Made by a program: the position numbers and the translations under genes
Notes under the pieces: generated by a model
What the model was told of the DNA's origin: nothing
The model's database searches: none
What the model saw: the letters and a program-made list of their open reading frames with translations, nothing else
DNA from: Prevotella sp.
Lineage (GTDB): Bacteria; Bacteroidota; Bacteroidia; Bacteroidales; Bacteroidaceae
NCBI GenBank assembly: GCA_022781445.1
Contig: JALETQ010000026.1
Span: 96,701-160,700, forward strand
DNA length: 64,000 nt
Reading direction: 5' to 3'
Shown here: positions 16,338 to 25,875 of the stretch, one piece after another
Layout of the letters: each line of letters starts with the position of its first letter
Position numbering within the stretch: the first letter of the stretch is position 1

Positions 16338-17990
16338 TCAGTAGGTGATGTCGGCCGCCACTTCCCGGCGGTTGCCCACGCCGTCGGTCGCGACGATGTG
16401 CAGCCGGCGGAGCCTGCCGAGCGGCCGGACGGGCGTGTCTTCCAGCCGGCAGGTGTAGTCAAGGGTGTTTCCCTTCGGTTGCAGCAGGATAAAACGCCCG
16501 TCGAGGTAGGCATGGAGCGAGGCGATGCCCGTCAGGTTGTCGGCGGCAGTGACGCGGACGGTATGCGAAGCCGGCGTGACATGGATGCCTCTGAACTCGA
16601 GGGATGGAGCCGTCTCGTCACAACCGAGCGTGTAGGTATGCCCCAATTCATGCACATCGGCGTAGATGCGTCCGTTGCGGCAGGTTCCGCGGAGCCACGG
16701 CTTGCGCGGGTCGGACGATCTGACGAGGAGCTTGCGCGGGTCGCGGATGTCTTTCCGGAAAGGTATCGAGAGGGTCGCCGCCTTCAAGAGCGGCTGCACC
16801 GGAGTCCCGAAAGTGTAGGACGATGACAGTCCTGCTGATGAGGGCCGGCCGGAAAGGCGGACATACACATCGTCGGCAAGAGCACCTTGGGGTATTTGCA
16901 GCATGGCACCGTTGTTGACAAGCAGGTGTGCGCGTCGCCAGGAGATGAGCCTTGCATCGTGTTCGGGCATGAAAGGATGGATGCCGGTGCGCTTTCCAGT
17001 CACCACAAACGTATATTCGGCAGTGTTCCCGAAGTAGTCGGACAGCACGTACCGGCAGTGGTAGTCGCGTTCGCGGTCGATGTTCACCACGCCGTTCCGG
17101 TTGCCGGTCGTGATGAACGGCAGGCGGTTGCCGGGCAGTCTGTAGCTCCGCAGGAACCAGATGCGGGTGTGGAGAAAGTAATCGTAGTCGCCCCACACGT
17201 TGACCATGCGGTTCCGGTTCAACGGAATGTCGTTGACATCGCTCCGATACACCTCGACACCGTCGACAAACAGCTGCGAACGGCGGACACCGTAGCGGTT
17301 GCCTTCACCCCTTTCCATCAAGTCGTCGGCCCAAATGGCAAAGCCTATCTGTCCCCATGCCGTGATCTGACGGGGCAGGGCCTTGGCTCCGCCGAAAGGG
17401 AAGAACCGCTTGCGGCTGTCGCCGTTGACCGTTCCTTTCCCTGCCACGGGGCATACCATGAGCGAGTTGGCCTTGGGAGGCATGCCGTCGGTGATGGCAT
17501 GGCCGAGAAACTCGAGCGGGTCGAGCATGTTTCCGGTGTCGTTGTCGTGAATCTCCAGATGCAGATGGGGAGCCTGAGAGGCACCCGTGTTGCCGCTTAT
17601 CGCCACAAGCTGTCCCTGGGCCACGGGCAAACGGGTGGCATCGACAGCGAAATCGACCTCAAAGCTCTTGCGTTCGTATTGCACCTTCCTCACCAATGCC
17701 TCGATGGCAGGCGTGAATTCCTTGAGGTGCGCATACAGGCTGGTGTATCCTTCGGGGTGCCGGATGTAGATGGCCTTGCCGAATCCGCCCCTGTTGACGA
17801 TGATTCGGCTCACATATCCGTCACCGATGGCATGAATCATCTTGCCCTCCCGACGGTCGGTCTTGATGTCGATGCCGCCGTGGAAGTGGTTCGGGCGCGG
17901 CTCGCCGAAGTTGCCTGCAAGCGTCACCTGATAGTTTACGGGCGACGTGTAGGACACTATGGCGAGGAGAAGTGATATCAAATTGGTCAT
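16338..17990 (-). CDS. M23-family zinc metallopeptidase (LytM/peptidoglycan type)
   Basis: 550 residues with a short N-terminal signal. The M23 domain occupies the first 180 residues: zinc ligands His37 and Asp41 in HGGID, and the later catalytic pair in APHLHLEIHD. The fold landmarks GYVSRI, GFGKAIYIRHPEGYTSLYAH and VAISGNTGASQ are all present. The remaining 370 residues are beta-rich and immunoglobulin-like and may bind wall or protein. Such enzymes cut peptidoglycan cross-bridges, or act as scaffolds when ligands are missing; here the ligands are present. Placed 14 bases downstream of a small protein gene at the end of the ileS cluster. Confidence 0.87.
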   Translation of the reverse strand: MTNLISLLLAIVSYTSPVNYQVTLAGNFGEPRPNHFHGGIDIKTDRREGKMIHAIGDGYVSRIIVNRGGFGKAIYIRHPEGYTSLYAHLKEFTPAIEALVRKVQYERKSFEVDFAVDATRLPVAQGQLVAISGNTGASQAPHLHLEIHDNDTGNMLDPLEFLGHAITDGMPPKANSLMVCPVAGKGTVNGDSRKRFFPFGGAKALPRQITAWGQIGFAIWADDLMERGEGNRYGVRRSQLFVDGVEVYRSDVNDIPLNRNRMVNVWGDYDYFLHTRIWFLRSYRLPGNRLPFITTGNRNGVVNIDRERDYHCRYVLSDYFGNTAEYTFVVTGKRTGIHPFMPEHDARLISWRRAHLLVNNGAMLQIPQGALADDVYVRLSGRPSSAGLSSSYTFGTPVQPLLKAATLSIPFRKDIRDPRKLLVRSSDPRKPWLRGTCRNGRIYADVHELGHTYTLGCDETAPSLEFRGIHVTPASHTVRVTAADNLTGIASLHAYLDGRFILLQPKGNTLDYTCRLEDTPVRPLGRLRRLHIVATDGVGNRREVAADITY

Positions 17991-18004
17991 GACCGGTTGT
18001 TCTT

Positions 18005-18220
18005 CTATAGTATTTTATCGTTCCAACAGGCTCTGTCGAAGCCCTCTTCATCCTTGATGACATGGATGGTACCACCCAGCCATTCGGTTTTCTCGAGTTC
18101 GTGTGTCAACACCCGGCAGTCGGTCACGACATGATTGCACAACTCGATGACGGCAGGGGCGAAGGTCTTTCCGTCCCTGATGGCCTCGTGGGCTGCCACT
18201 CTGCGGTCGAACGTTTTCAT
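18005..18220 (-). CDS. Small conserved-looking protein of unknown function (71 residues)
   Basis: A soluble, mixed-charge 71-residue protein (MKTFDRRVAAHEAIRDG, ending HVIKDEEGFDRACWNDKIL). Its ATG overlaps the stop of the DUF4296 gene as ATGA, and it ends 14 bases before the M23 gene, so it is almost surely translated as part of the cluster. Cysteines at three positions do not form a metal motif. I do not recognise the family. Confidence 0.6.
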   Translation of the reverse strand: MKTFDRRVAAHEAIRDGKTFAPAVIELCNHVVTDCRVLTHELEKTEWLGGTIHVIKDEEGFDRACWNDKIL

Positions 18221-19206
18221 CTAAGCACCTCCGGTCGGTCATTGTGCGAATGTCGAGACCCGGGATTGGCATCGTCCATCTGCATTTCGAGCGGCTTGTC
18301 GAGTTGCATTTGGGATTCAGGACGAGTACCATCCGGAGTGCGAAGGCCGGCCGGCGGCATGCGGCGGACATTTCCCGAAGCCGCTGAATCGGGCTTCATC
18401 GATTCCGGTCGCGGCTTGTTTTTCACATGTATCTTCACCAATCGGATGTCGGAGAACACGGCGAGTTTGTAGCTCTGCGAGGGATCGGAGAGCCTTCGCG
18501 GCATCACAAGCATGCCTTTGATGGCCTTGATGCCTTTTCTCCCGATGTCTTCAATTCGTAAGGTGTAATGACTGCTGCCGCTGATGGTCATGTTTCTTAC
18601 AACGATGCTGTCGTTGGCAAGTCTTACAGCCATCACGGCCACAGCTTCTTTCATTCCCTCCTGATAGATGAACTGGGCATTGAATTCGAGCGAGACAATG
18701 TCACCGGCATGGAAAGAGGTGTCGGCTTTGACCTCGAATGAGAGTCGGTTTTCGGGAGCGAAGGGCAATAACGCCACTGCCCGGGGGCCGTTCCACACGT
18801 CGGCGGTGTCGCCTTTGGCCTCGAGCGACGCGTATCCGCTCTGCGTTTGTCCGCCCAGCGCATTGGCTTCGTCGGACAAGCGTTGCGCCAGTCGTTTGTA
18901 GATGTCGTGCAGACGTTCGGTGTGACGGTAGTAATAGACCATCGACGAGTCGAAGCGTGCCCGGTCTTCGCCGTATTTCTTCAGCACGGCATCCCTGTAA
19001 GTGAGGTTTTCGACAGCCCTGTTGTCGTAGCTGCTCGTGCTTTTGTAGGACGACAGCCCGTCTGCCAGATAGTAATCGAAGAGTATATCCTCCATTACAT
19101 CGGGCTGGATGTACTCCTTGGGTACTGAGGGTTTGCACGCATGAAACAACAGCATGGTTGCCATTGTCCACACAAGGACTGCCGTTTGTCTGCACTTACG
19201 CGCCAT
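18217..19206 (-). CDS. DUF4296 lipoprotein
   Basis: 329 residues from ATG 19206 (MARKCRQTAV). A longer reading from 19371 would overlap lspA by 175 bases and is rejected. The lipobox FHAC gives Cys24. Residues about 30-115 match DUF4296: PDVMEDILFDYYLADGL, then NLTYRDAVLKKYG, then FDSSMVYYYRHTERLHDIYKRL. The remainder is beta-rich with a disordered tail. The start overlaps the lspA stop by 11 bases, a common Bacteroidales arrangement. Function unknown; an envelope role is inferred from lipidation and linkage to the lipoprotein signal peptidase. Confidence 0.8.
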   Translation of the reverse strand: MARKCRQTAVLVWTMATMLLFHACKPSVPKEYIQPDVMEDILFDYYLADGLSSYKSTSSYDNRAVENLTYRDAVLKKYGEDRARFDSSMVYYYRHTERLHDIYKRLAQRLSDEANALGGQTQSGYASLEAKGDTADVWNGPRAVALLPFAPENRLSFEVKADTSFHAGDIVSLEFNAQFIYQEGMKEAVAVMAVRLANDSIVVRNMTISGSSHYTLRIEDIGRKGIKAIKGMLVMPRRLSDPSQSYKLAVFSDIRLVKIHVKNKPRPESMKPDSAASGNVRRMPPAGLRTPDGTRPESQMQLDKPLEMQMDDANPGSRHSHNDRPEVLR

Positions 19207-20008
19207 CATGGGGCTGATTGTCAGGGTTTGTAGAATTCGGTTTTTCTTGGTCGCGATGTTTTTCATGGCTTCCGCCTTTCTTGGCAGAGCCTTCCGGGGC
19301 AGCACATTCATGGCTTCCGTCGTTGTCACGGTTGTCTGCCGAAGCATCCTTTCCCTTCTTTCTGTCAGCAACTGCTTTTCCGTTCGATTCGAGTGCTGTG
19401 GTCAATTCCTTGTGATAGAAGAGGAGCAAGAGTACCGTTCCCACGCTGATGCAGGCATCGGCAAAGTTGAAAACGGGACTGAAGAACACGAATCGTTCGC
19501 CTCCCCACCACGGAAACCAGTCCGGATATTGGGATTCGATGAGAGGAAAGTAGAACATATCGACCACCTTTCCGTGCAGGAAAGAAGCATAGCCTTCGCC
19601 GAAAGGCACCCATGTGGCGACCGATGACGGAAAACTCTCCGTGAAAACCAGTCCGTAGAACAGACTGTCGAAGATGTTCCCGGCGGCACCTGCCAATATC
19701 ATCGTCAGGCAAACGATGAATCCCGTGTGGGCTTTCGCTTGGATTTGCCGATGAATGAAGATGCCCACAAACACTATCAGCACAATACGGAAGAGGCTTA
19801 GGATGAGCTTGTTGATAAAGGTCATGCCGAAAGCCATACCCTTATTCTCTACGAAAGTGATGTAAAACCAGTCGGTGATGCGGATGCTTTCATGAAGACA
19901 CATGGTCGTTTTGACCTCGATTTTGATAATCTGGTCAACGACAAGCAATATGATTATCAATCCCAAGGCAAGCCATCCGTCGGTGAGATGCAGCCTTTTG
20001 TCTTTCAT
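19196..20008 (-). CDS. lspA: Lipoprotein signal peptidase (LspA) with a charged C-terminal extension
   Basis: 270 residues, against a usual 150-210. Inner-membrane aspartyl protease that removes signal peptides of prolipoproteins. Catalytic aspartates are seen in AGAAGNIFDS and in VFNFADACIS. Four membrane segments and the VENKGMAFG motif are present. Residues about 205-270 form an extra hydrophilic tail rich in Lys, Asp, Asn and His, without obvious domain. The start overlaps the DksA-like gene by 4 bases and the end overlaps the DUF4296 gene by 11 bases. Confidence 0.92.
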   Translation of the reverse strand: MKDKRLHLTDGWLALGLIIILLVVDQIIKIEVKTTMCLHESIRITDWFYITFVENKGMAFGMTFINKLILSLFRIVLIVFVGIFIHRQIQAKAHTGFIVCLTMILAGAAGNIFDSLFYGLVFTESFPSSVATWVPFGEGYASFLHGKVVDMFYFPLIESQYPDWFPWWGGERFVFFSPVFNFADACISVGTVLLLLFYHKELTTALESNGKAVADRKKGKDASADNRDNDGSHECAAPEGSAKKGGSHEKHRDQEKPNSTNPDNQPHDGA

Positions 20009-20391
20009 GAGTTGTTCTTTCGTGCGTTTTTGGATGCCACGCTGAGGGTTGCATGAGGCACTGCGCGGAGACGTTCTTTGGGAATCAGCTCGCCGGTGAT
20101 GCGGTCGATACCGTAGGTCTTGTTCTCAATGCGCACCATGGCAGCTTCCAGTCCTTGGATGAATTTCTGTTGTCTGCCGGCAAATTGTATCAGTTCTTCC
20201 TTGCTTTGCGTGACACTTCCTTCTTCCAAGATGTTATAAGAGGGTGATGTGTCTCTCACATCGTTGCCGTCCAAGTTGCGCAGCTGACGCATCATTGCGT
20301 TGTAGTCGCGTCGTGCAAGTTCGAGTTTTTCGTTGATGATAGCTCTGAATTCTTCCAATTCCTCGTCGCTATAACGTGTTTTTTCTGCCAT
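20005..20391 (-). CDS. DksA/TraR-like regulator lacking the zinc-finger cysteines
   Basis: 128 residues. The N-terminal half is a helical coiled-coil of DksA type (FRAIINEKLELARRDYNAMMRQL), and the C-terminal half keeps the outline of the TraR/DksA finger (YGIDRITGELIPKERLRAVPHAT). The four cysteines that bind zinc in classical members are replaced, as in many Bacteroidetes homologues. These proteins act on RNA polymerase through its secondary channel; that role is inferred here. Located between ileS (62-base gap) and lspA (4-base overlap). Confidence 0.82.
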   Translation of the reverse strand: MAEKTRYSDEELEEFRAIINEKLELARRDYNAMMRQLRNLDGNDVRDTSPSYNILEEGSVTQSKEELIQFAGRQQKFIQGLEAAMVRIENKTYGIDRITGELIPKERLRAVPHATLSVASKNARKNNS

Positions 20392-20452
20392 AATACATGA
20401 ATGGTTAATACGGATTCTTCGGTTTCGGGCCGAAGAATCCGCTTGCTGTTAT

Positions 20453-23400
20453 TTATTTCTTTTCGATTTTAATGTTGAGTTTGAAGTCATCGAAGTCTAC
20501 TTCGGATCCGTCGTTTCCGGTTACTTCAATGGTATCGGCGAGGACTTGTGTCTTGATATAGTCCCCGTATTGTTGCAAGGCGGCCTTCGTCTTTTCTTCG
20601 GGCGATACCTTTATATATATACGGTCGGTGATTTCGAGTCCGCCTTCCTTGCGAAGATTCTGAATGCGGTTGATGAGTTCGCGTGCCATACCTTCGCATT
20701 TGAGTTCGTCGGTCAGTTCCACCTCGAGGGCAACGGTGAGGTTACCTTCGTTGGCAACAAGCCATCCGGGGATGTCTTCGCTGATGATTTCCACATCTGC
20801 AATGTCAACCGAAACGGTTTGTCCTTCAAGTTCGAAGTCGTAGCGTCCGTCGGCTTCGAGGCTTGCGATGTCCTCTTGGCTGAGGGCATCCATCCGTGCG
20901 GCAACGGCTTTCATGAGTTTGCCGAATTTCTTGCCCATTGTCCTGAAGTTGCATTTCACCTTCTTGACGAGCATGCCGGCACCTTCTACAAACTGCAGTT
21001 CCTTGACGTTCACTTCGTTCATGACGAGATCCTTCACTGCCTCGATGTGTTCCTTCTGTCGTTCGTCAATGGCCGGAATCATGATGCACTGCAGCGGCTG
21101 ACGCACTTTGATGTTAACCTTGCGTCGGAGGGCAAGCACCATCGAGGTAATCTTTTGTGCCAGTGCCATCCTTTCTTCCAAGTCGCTGTTGATGCGGTGT
21201 TCGTCGGCTTCGGGGAAGGCATCGAGATGCACGCTGTCCTGTCGGCCGCCGAGGTCTTTATAGAGCCTGTCGGCAAAGAAGGGAGCAAAGGGTGCCAAAA
21301 GTCTGGCTATGGTCATGAGACAGGTATGGAGCGTTTGATAAGCCGATTTCTTGTCTGCGCTCATCTCTTTACCCCAGAAGCGTTTGCGGTTGAGGCGTAC
21401 ATACCAGTTGCTCAGGTCGTCGTTCACAAAGTCGTCGATAAGTCGGCCTGCACGAGTGGGGTCATAGTCATCGAGTTCTTTACTCACATTCTTGACGAGG
21501 GTGTGCAGACTCGAGAGAATCCATCGGTCGATTTCGGGCATAGAAGCCTCTTCTTCGGCTGTCAGCCGGTGTACTTCCGGATCAAAGCCATCGACGTTGG
21601 CATAGAGAGCGAAGAATGAATAGGTGTTGAAAAGTGTTCCGAAGAATTTGCGGCGCACCTCGTCGACACCCTCGGGGTCGAACTTCAGGTTGTCCCAAGG
21701 TTCGCTGTTGGTCATCATGTAGAAGCGAACGGCATCGGCACCATACTTCTCTATCATTTCGAAGGGACTGGTCACGTTGCCCACCCGCTTGCTCATTTTG
21801 TTACCTTTGGCATCGAGTACCAGACCGGTGGAGATGACATTCTTGAACGAAACACTGTCGAAGACCATCGTGGCGATGGCATGAAGGGTGAAGAACCATC
21901 CGCGCGTCTGGTCCACGCCTTCGTTGATGAAGTCACAGGGAAATGCTTTTCCCTCGTCGATGGCTTCACGGTTCTCAAACGGATAGTGTACTTGTGCATA
22001 AGGCATGGCGCCCGAGTCGAACCAAACGTCTATCAGGTCGGTCTCGCGATGCATGGGTTTACCGTTTTTGCTCACAAGAACAATTCGGTCTACATAGGGT
22101 CTGTGAAGATCGATGCGGTCGTAATTCTCCTGCGACATATCGCCGGGTACGAACGACTGTTCCTTGAGCGGATTGCTTTTCATGATGCCTGCAGCCACAC
22201 TCTTTTCGATTTCGGCATAAAGTTCTTCCATCGAACCGATGCAGATTTCGGCACCGTCTTCGTCGCGCCATATCGGAAGCGGCGCTCCCCAGTATCGCGA
22301 ACGTGACAAGTTCCAGTCGTTGAGGTTTTCGAGCCAGTTGCCGAAGCGTCCCGTTCCGGTCGATTCGGGTTTCCAGTTGATGGTTTTATTGAGTTCGACC
22401 ATGCGGTCTTTCCTGGCCGTCGAGCGGATGAACCACGAGTCGAGCGGGTAGTACAGCACCGGCTTGTCGGTACGCCAGCAGTGCGGATAGTTGTGTACGT
22501 GCTTTTCGATGCGGTAGGCTTTGCCCTCCTGTTTCAGCTCCATGCAGAGTACTATGTCCAGATTCTCGGCCTTGCTTGCTGCCGCCTCGTCATACCCGTT
22601 GACGTTGAACTTGGGGTCGTAGGCATTCTTGACATAGTTGCCGGCATGTTTGCCGTAGGCTTCCTTGTCGACACAGGCTTTGAGGAAGGCTCCGTCGAGT
22701 TCTTCCATGTCGTAGTATTTGCCGACGAGATCGACCATCGGACGTGTTTCGCCTTTAGTATTGACGAGGAACAAACCCGGCACGTGGGCATCTTTGGCCA
22801 CTTTGGCGTCATCGGCACCGAAGGTCGGAGCGATGTGGACGATACCTGTACCGTCTTCAGTGGTAACATAGTCGCCCAAGATGACGCGGAAGGCTTCGCT
22901 TTCCATCTCGACAAAGCGGTCTTTTCCGTTATCGGCGACAAACACTTTCTCGGGATGTGCTTCGGCATAAGTCTTCACATAGTCGGCAGCCGTTTCTTCC
23001 AAGCGTTGGCTGGGTTTCACCCACGGCATGAGTTGCTTGAAGTGCAGCCCTTCGAGGTCAGTTCCTTTATAGTGTCCCACGATGCGGTAGGGAACGGCTT
23101 TCGCGCCTTTTTCGTAGGCAGGCAGGTCGCCTTCCTTCACTTCGGCGGCGGCATCGAGATAAGCATTGACGCGACTTTCGGCCATGACGATGGTGATGGG
23201 CGACGCATCATAAGGGTTATAGGTCTCTACGGCAACGTAGTCGATCTTCGGCCCCACACAGAGAGCCGTGTTTGAAGGCAGTGTCCATGGGGTGGTGGTC
23301 CATGCCACGAAGTAGGGTTTGCCCCATCCTGTCCATTCGTCTTTGGGATCGAGAGCTTCAAACAAGGCCGTGAGCGTGGTGTCTTTCACGTCTCTGTAGC

Positions 23401-24016
23401 AACCGGGCTGGTTCAATTCGTGCGACGACAGACCGGTACCGGCGGCAGGTGAATACGGCTGGATGGTATAACCCTTGTAGAGCAGCCCGTCTTTGTAGAG
23501 CTTTTGAAGCAGCCACCACAGGGTTTCGATATACTTGTTGTCGTAGGTGATATAAGGATTGTCAAGGTCTACCCAGTAGCCCATCTTCTCCGTGAGGTCG
23601 CGCCATTCGGCGGTGTACGCCATGACGTTCTCCCTGCAAAGGCGGTTGTAGTCCTCGATCGATACGTTGCGCGGCGAATCGGGGTTGTCGATGTCGGCCT
23701 TGGTGATACCCAACGACTTTTCCACACTCAGTTCGACGGGCAGTCCGTGGGTGTCCCATCCGGCTTTGCGAAACACCTGATAGCCCTTCATGGTCTTGTA
23801 TCGGCAGAAGGCATCTTTGATGGCACGTCCCAAAACGTGGTGGATGCCGGGATGTCCGTTGGCAGAGGGAGGGCCTTCGTAGAAGACAAATTGGCTACTT
23901 CCTTCACGTTCTTTGACCGAACGGCCGAAAACATCGTGTTTCATCCATTCGGCTAACACCTCCTCGTTGGTCTGAGGAAGGCTGAGCGACTTGTATTCTG
24001 CAAACTTCTTGGACAT
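20453..24016 (-). CDS. ileS: Isoleucyl-tRNA synthetase
   Basis: 1187 residues, full length. A class I synthetase with the HIGH-type motif GHPGIHH at about residues 54-60 and KMSKR near residue 740. The editing domain between them includes WTTTPWTLPSNTALCVGP and GTGIVHIAPTFGADD, and the anticodon-binding C-terminal region contains NWYVRLNRKRFWG. It charges tRNA-Ile and hydrolyses mischarged valine. First gene of a cluster continuing into the DksA-like gene and lspA. An upstream -7 box lies at 24138-24145. Confidence 0.97.
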   Translation of the reverse strand: MSKKFAEYKSLSLPQTNEEVLAEWMKHDVFGRSVKEREGSSQFVFYEGPPSANGHPGIHHVLGRAIKDAFCRYKTMKGYQVFRKAGWDTHGLPVELSVEKSLGITKADIDNPDSPRNVSIEDYNRLCRENVMAYTAEWRDLTEKMGYWVDLDNPYITYDNKYIETLWWLLQKLYKDGLLYKGYTIQPYSPAAGTGLSSHELNQPGCYRDVKDTTLTALFEALDPKDEWTGWGKPYFVAWTTTPWTLPSNTALCVGPKIDYVAVETYNPYDASPITIVMAESRVNAYLDAAAEVKEGDLPAYEKGAKAVPYRIVGHYKGTDLEGLHFKQLMPWVKPSQRLEETAADYVKTYAEAHPEKVFVADNGKDRFVEMESEAFRVILGDYVTTEDGTGIVHIAPTFGADDAKVAKDAHVPGLFLVNTKGETRPMVDLVGKYYDMEELDGAFLKACVDKEAYGKHAGNYVKNAYDPKFNVNGYDEAAASKAENLDIVLCMELKQEGKAYRIEKHVHNYPHCWRTDKPVLYYPLDSWFIRSTARKDRMVELNKTINWKPESTGTGRFGNWLENLNDWNLSRSRYWGAPLPIWRDEDGAEICIGSMEELYAEIEKSVAAGIMKSNPLKEQSFVPGDMSQENYDRIDLHRPYVDRIVLVSKNGKPMHRETDLIDVWFDSGAMPYAQVHYPFENREAIDEGKAFPCDFINEGVDQTRGWFFTLHAIATMVFDSVSFKNVISTGLVLDAKGNKMSKRVGNVTSPFEMIEKYGADAVRFYMMTNSEPWDNLKFDPEGVDEVRRKFFGTLFNTYSFFALYANVDGFDPEVHRLTAEEEASMPEIDRWILSSLHTLVKNVSKELDDYDPTRAGRLIDDFVNDDLSNWYVRLNRKRFWGKEMSADKKSAYQTLHTCLMTIARLLAPFAPFFADRLYKDLGGRQDSVHLDAFPEADEHRINSDLEERMALAQKITSMVLALRRKVNIKVRQPLQCIMIPAIDERQKEHIEAVKDLVMNEVNVKELQFVEGAGMLVKKVKCNFRTMGKKFGKLMKAVAARMDALSQEDIASLEADGRYDFELEGQTVSVDIADVEIISEDIPGWLVANEGNLTVALEVELTDELKCEGMARELINRIQNLRKEGGLEITDRIYIKVSPEEKTKAALQQYGDYIKTQVLADTIEVTGNDGSEVDFDDFKLNIKIEKK

Positions 24017-24137
24017 ATTCTACTCGTGTTTATGTAATGATTTGTGATGGGGAACCGGTAAAAACCGTACCCGTCGATGATAACGATAGAAGTGGGTAAA
24101 GTTCAAACACTGATGCCTGCTAACCCACTTGAGAGCG

Positions 24138-24145
24138 CAAAGTTA
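24138..24145 (-). promoter_or_regulatory. -7 box for the ileS cluster
   Basis: The minus strand reads TAACTTTG, about 120 bases before the ileS start. A clear -33 TTTG at the right distance is not seen. Confidence 0.45.
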
Positions 24146-24560
24146 CGAAAAATAGATGTAATATTTGCAGAAATGCGGCAGATAAATGACATATAAATTA
24201 GGTAATAACACCGCTTGCGCCCTTTCCATGCGGTGTATCTTCGATGGTTTTGCCACCGGCCGGTCTACCCATCTGCCCGGCAAGCGAACGAAAGCGGAAT
24301 GAAAAGTTTCATGGGCGATATGAAATGAAGGACAATGCAGCCTGATAACCGGTTGGTGTTGAAGGAGTCCCGATCGGTTGCGTGCGATGGTTGGGCAAGG
24401 AACATCCGAAGAGTGCAGACTTAACTGATCACGACGGAACATGACAAGGAGAACGAGACGCATACCAATCGTTACAAGAAGACCGGTAACCGAAAGCATC
24501 GGTCATCTTAAGATAATCGGTTGTTTACGAGTTCAACTCCCTATTCGTGACAAGGCGTTT
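24146..24560. other. Host spacer of about 415 bases next to the mobile element
   Basis: No credible gene. Contains short palindromic words related to other spacers in this window (ATAACCGGTTGG, CGATCGGTTG, ATCGGTCAT near 24500). Composition is host-like up to the presumed element boundary. Confidence 0.45.
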
Positions 24561-24577
24561 TGCGAAAGGGCTGCTTT
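24561..24577. repeat. Candidate left attachment core
   Basis: TGCGAAAGGGCTGCTTT, identical to 36334-36350. It lies 48 bases outside inward arm-like sites (GTTACC 24625-24630, GGTAAC 24650-24655). Confidence 0.4.
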
Positions 24578-24706
24578 TGCACCATAAGATAATTCTCAAA
24601 ATACAACTAATTGAAAATAAAGAAGTTACCTTGTTGGCAAAACTAAACTGGTAACGATTTAGAAACGAGCGAACTACTTGACTTCGCTGTTTTCTGCTTA
24701 ACAAAG

Positions 24707-24765
24707 AACGCTTGTTATTCTGTCTGCAAAGATAATACTTTGTTACCGAATAACAAGCGTTTTTT
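24707..24765 (+). terminator. Strong hairpin followed by a T-run, left end of the mobile element
   Basis: AACGCTTGTTATTC (24707-24720) pairs perfectly with GAATAACAAGCGTT (24748-24761), followed by TTTTT on the plus strand. It would stop transcription entering the element from outside. It is placed just after the mobB 3' end, so it may also separate host and element transcripts. Confidence 0.6.
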
Positions 24766-24813
24766 ATGAAATATTCTTCTTTCTGCGCTTTTGATTGACT
24801 GTTTGGCTGTGGG

Positions 24814-25875
24814 TTATATACCTCTTCCTTTTTTCTTCTTTCTGTTGGCTTGGTATCTGAGTTTGCGCTGCCATGCAGCTTCGGCATAGTCATCGCCATG
24901 TGTGGTTGGTGTAATCAAATCGCCCAATCCTTCCACCACTTCATCGGCTGCGCTGATGATGGTATCTGCCACTGCACCAATGGAATTCTGCACTCGTGTA
25001 GTGTCATTGTCTCGTGAGATTGAGGAACGGCTCTTTGGTACGAGTTGATAATCTGTATTAGACTGTTTTTCCTTTTCTGTTGCCTCCTGTATTGTTTGGT
25101 ATGGTTTCTTTGGTTCTTCCTTGTTGGTTGCTTCAAAGTTCCTCTGCAAGGAACGGTAGCCGAACTCCCTGCCGATTTCGGAAGCCTTAAATGTCTGTCT
25201 AGCGTATGAGAACTTCAAGCCATAGACTTTGCCCTGCTTGTTCTTCATGCGCTCTATGGTAATGCCCCTCTTGTTTAGGTCGTAGAGGAACATGGAGTGT
25301 CCCGTGATGCCTGTACCCTTATACTTGTCAAGCAGGTCATAACAGATTTGTTGCACCTCTTTCTTTGTTTGCTCTCTTGTGGGACTGGCTTTTGTCTTTT
25401 TGTGTTTCCTTTCCGCCTTGACCTCCTTTGCGATGGTCATGCCATACTTACGACTGAGTTCCTCCGCTACCCTTGCCGCCCTGTTGCTTACAAAGGTGGT
25501 ATCATAGACTTCTCCGTACAGGCTGATACGATTGGCAATGATGTGGATGTGCATATTGTCGGTGTCCTTGTGCGTTACCGCCACCCATTGGTGTTTTTCA
25601 AGTCCCATCTGTCTGGCAAAGTTCGATGCAAGGTTACGGACAGATTCGAGACTCAGCCTTTTCTCGTCTTTCGGCGCTATGCCAATTTCAATGCGCAGGA
25701 ACTTGTTTCTGCATCGTGTGTTGTAATCGCTGACCATCTTCATTTCCCCGTAAATCTCCTTCGGGGTAGTTCCGTAGAGATGATTGGAAATAAGATGTTG
25801 CCCGAGCTTTCCCTCCCTGAAGATATAATCCAGAGCTGTGCTTCCATGCGCTATCGCCTTACATTTTCCTATCAT
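24814..25875 (-). CDS. mobB: Relaxase / mobilization nuclease (MobB type)
   Basis: 353 residues. A HUH-type relaxase that nicks oriT and pilots the strand during mobilization. Residues 1-180 hold the relaxase domain: LDYIFREGK, the catalytic-type segment RIEIGIAPKDEK, and the metal-binding VTHKDTDNMHIHIIANR near residue 105. The C-terminal half is basic. It overlaps the mobA gene by 17 bases. Close relatives are the mobilization proteins of Bacteroides mobilizable transposons. Confidence 0.9.
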   Translation of the reverse strand: MIGKCKAIAHGSTALDYIFREGKLGQHLISNHLYGTTPKEIYGEMKMVSDYNTRCRNKFLRIEIGIAPKDEKRLSLESVRNLASNFARQMGLEKHQWVAVTHKDTDNMHIHIIANRISLYGEVYDTTFVSNRAARVAEELSRKYGMTIAKEVKAERKHKKTKASPTREQTKKEVQQICYDLLDKYKGTGITGHSMFLYDLNKRGITIERMKNKQGKVYGLKFSYARQTFKASEIGREFGYRSLQRNFEATNKEEPKKPYQTIQEATEKEKQSNTDYQLVPKSRSSISRDNDTTRVQNSIGAVADTIISAADEVVEGLGDLITPTTHGDDYAEAAWQRKLRYQANRKKKKGRGI

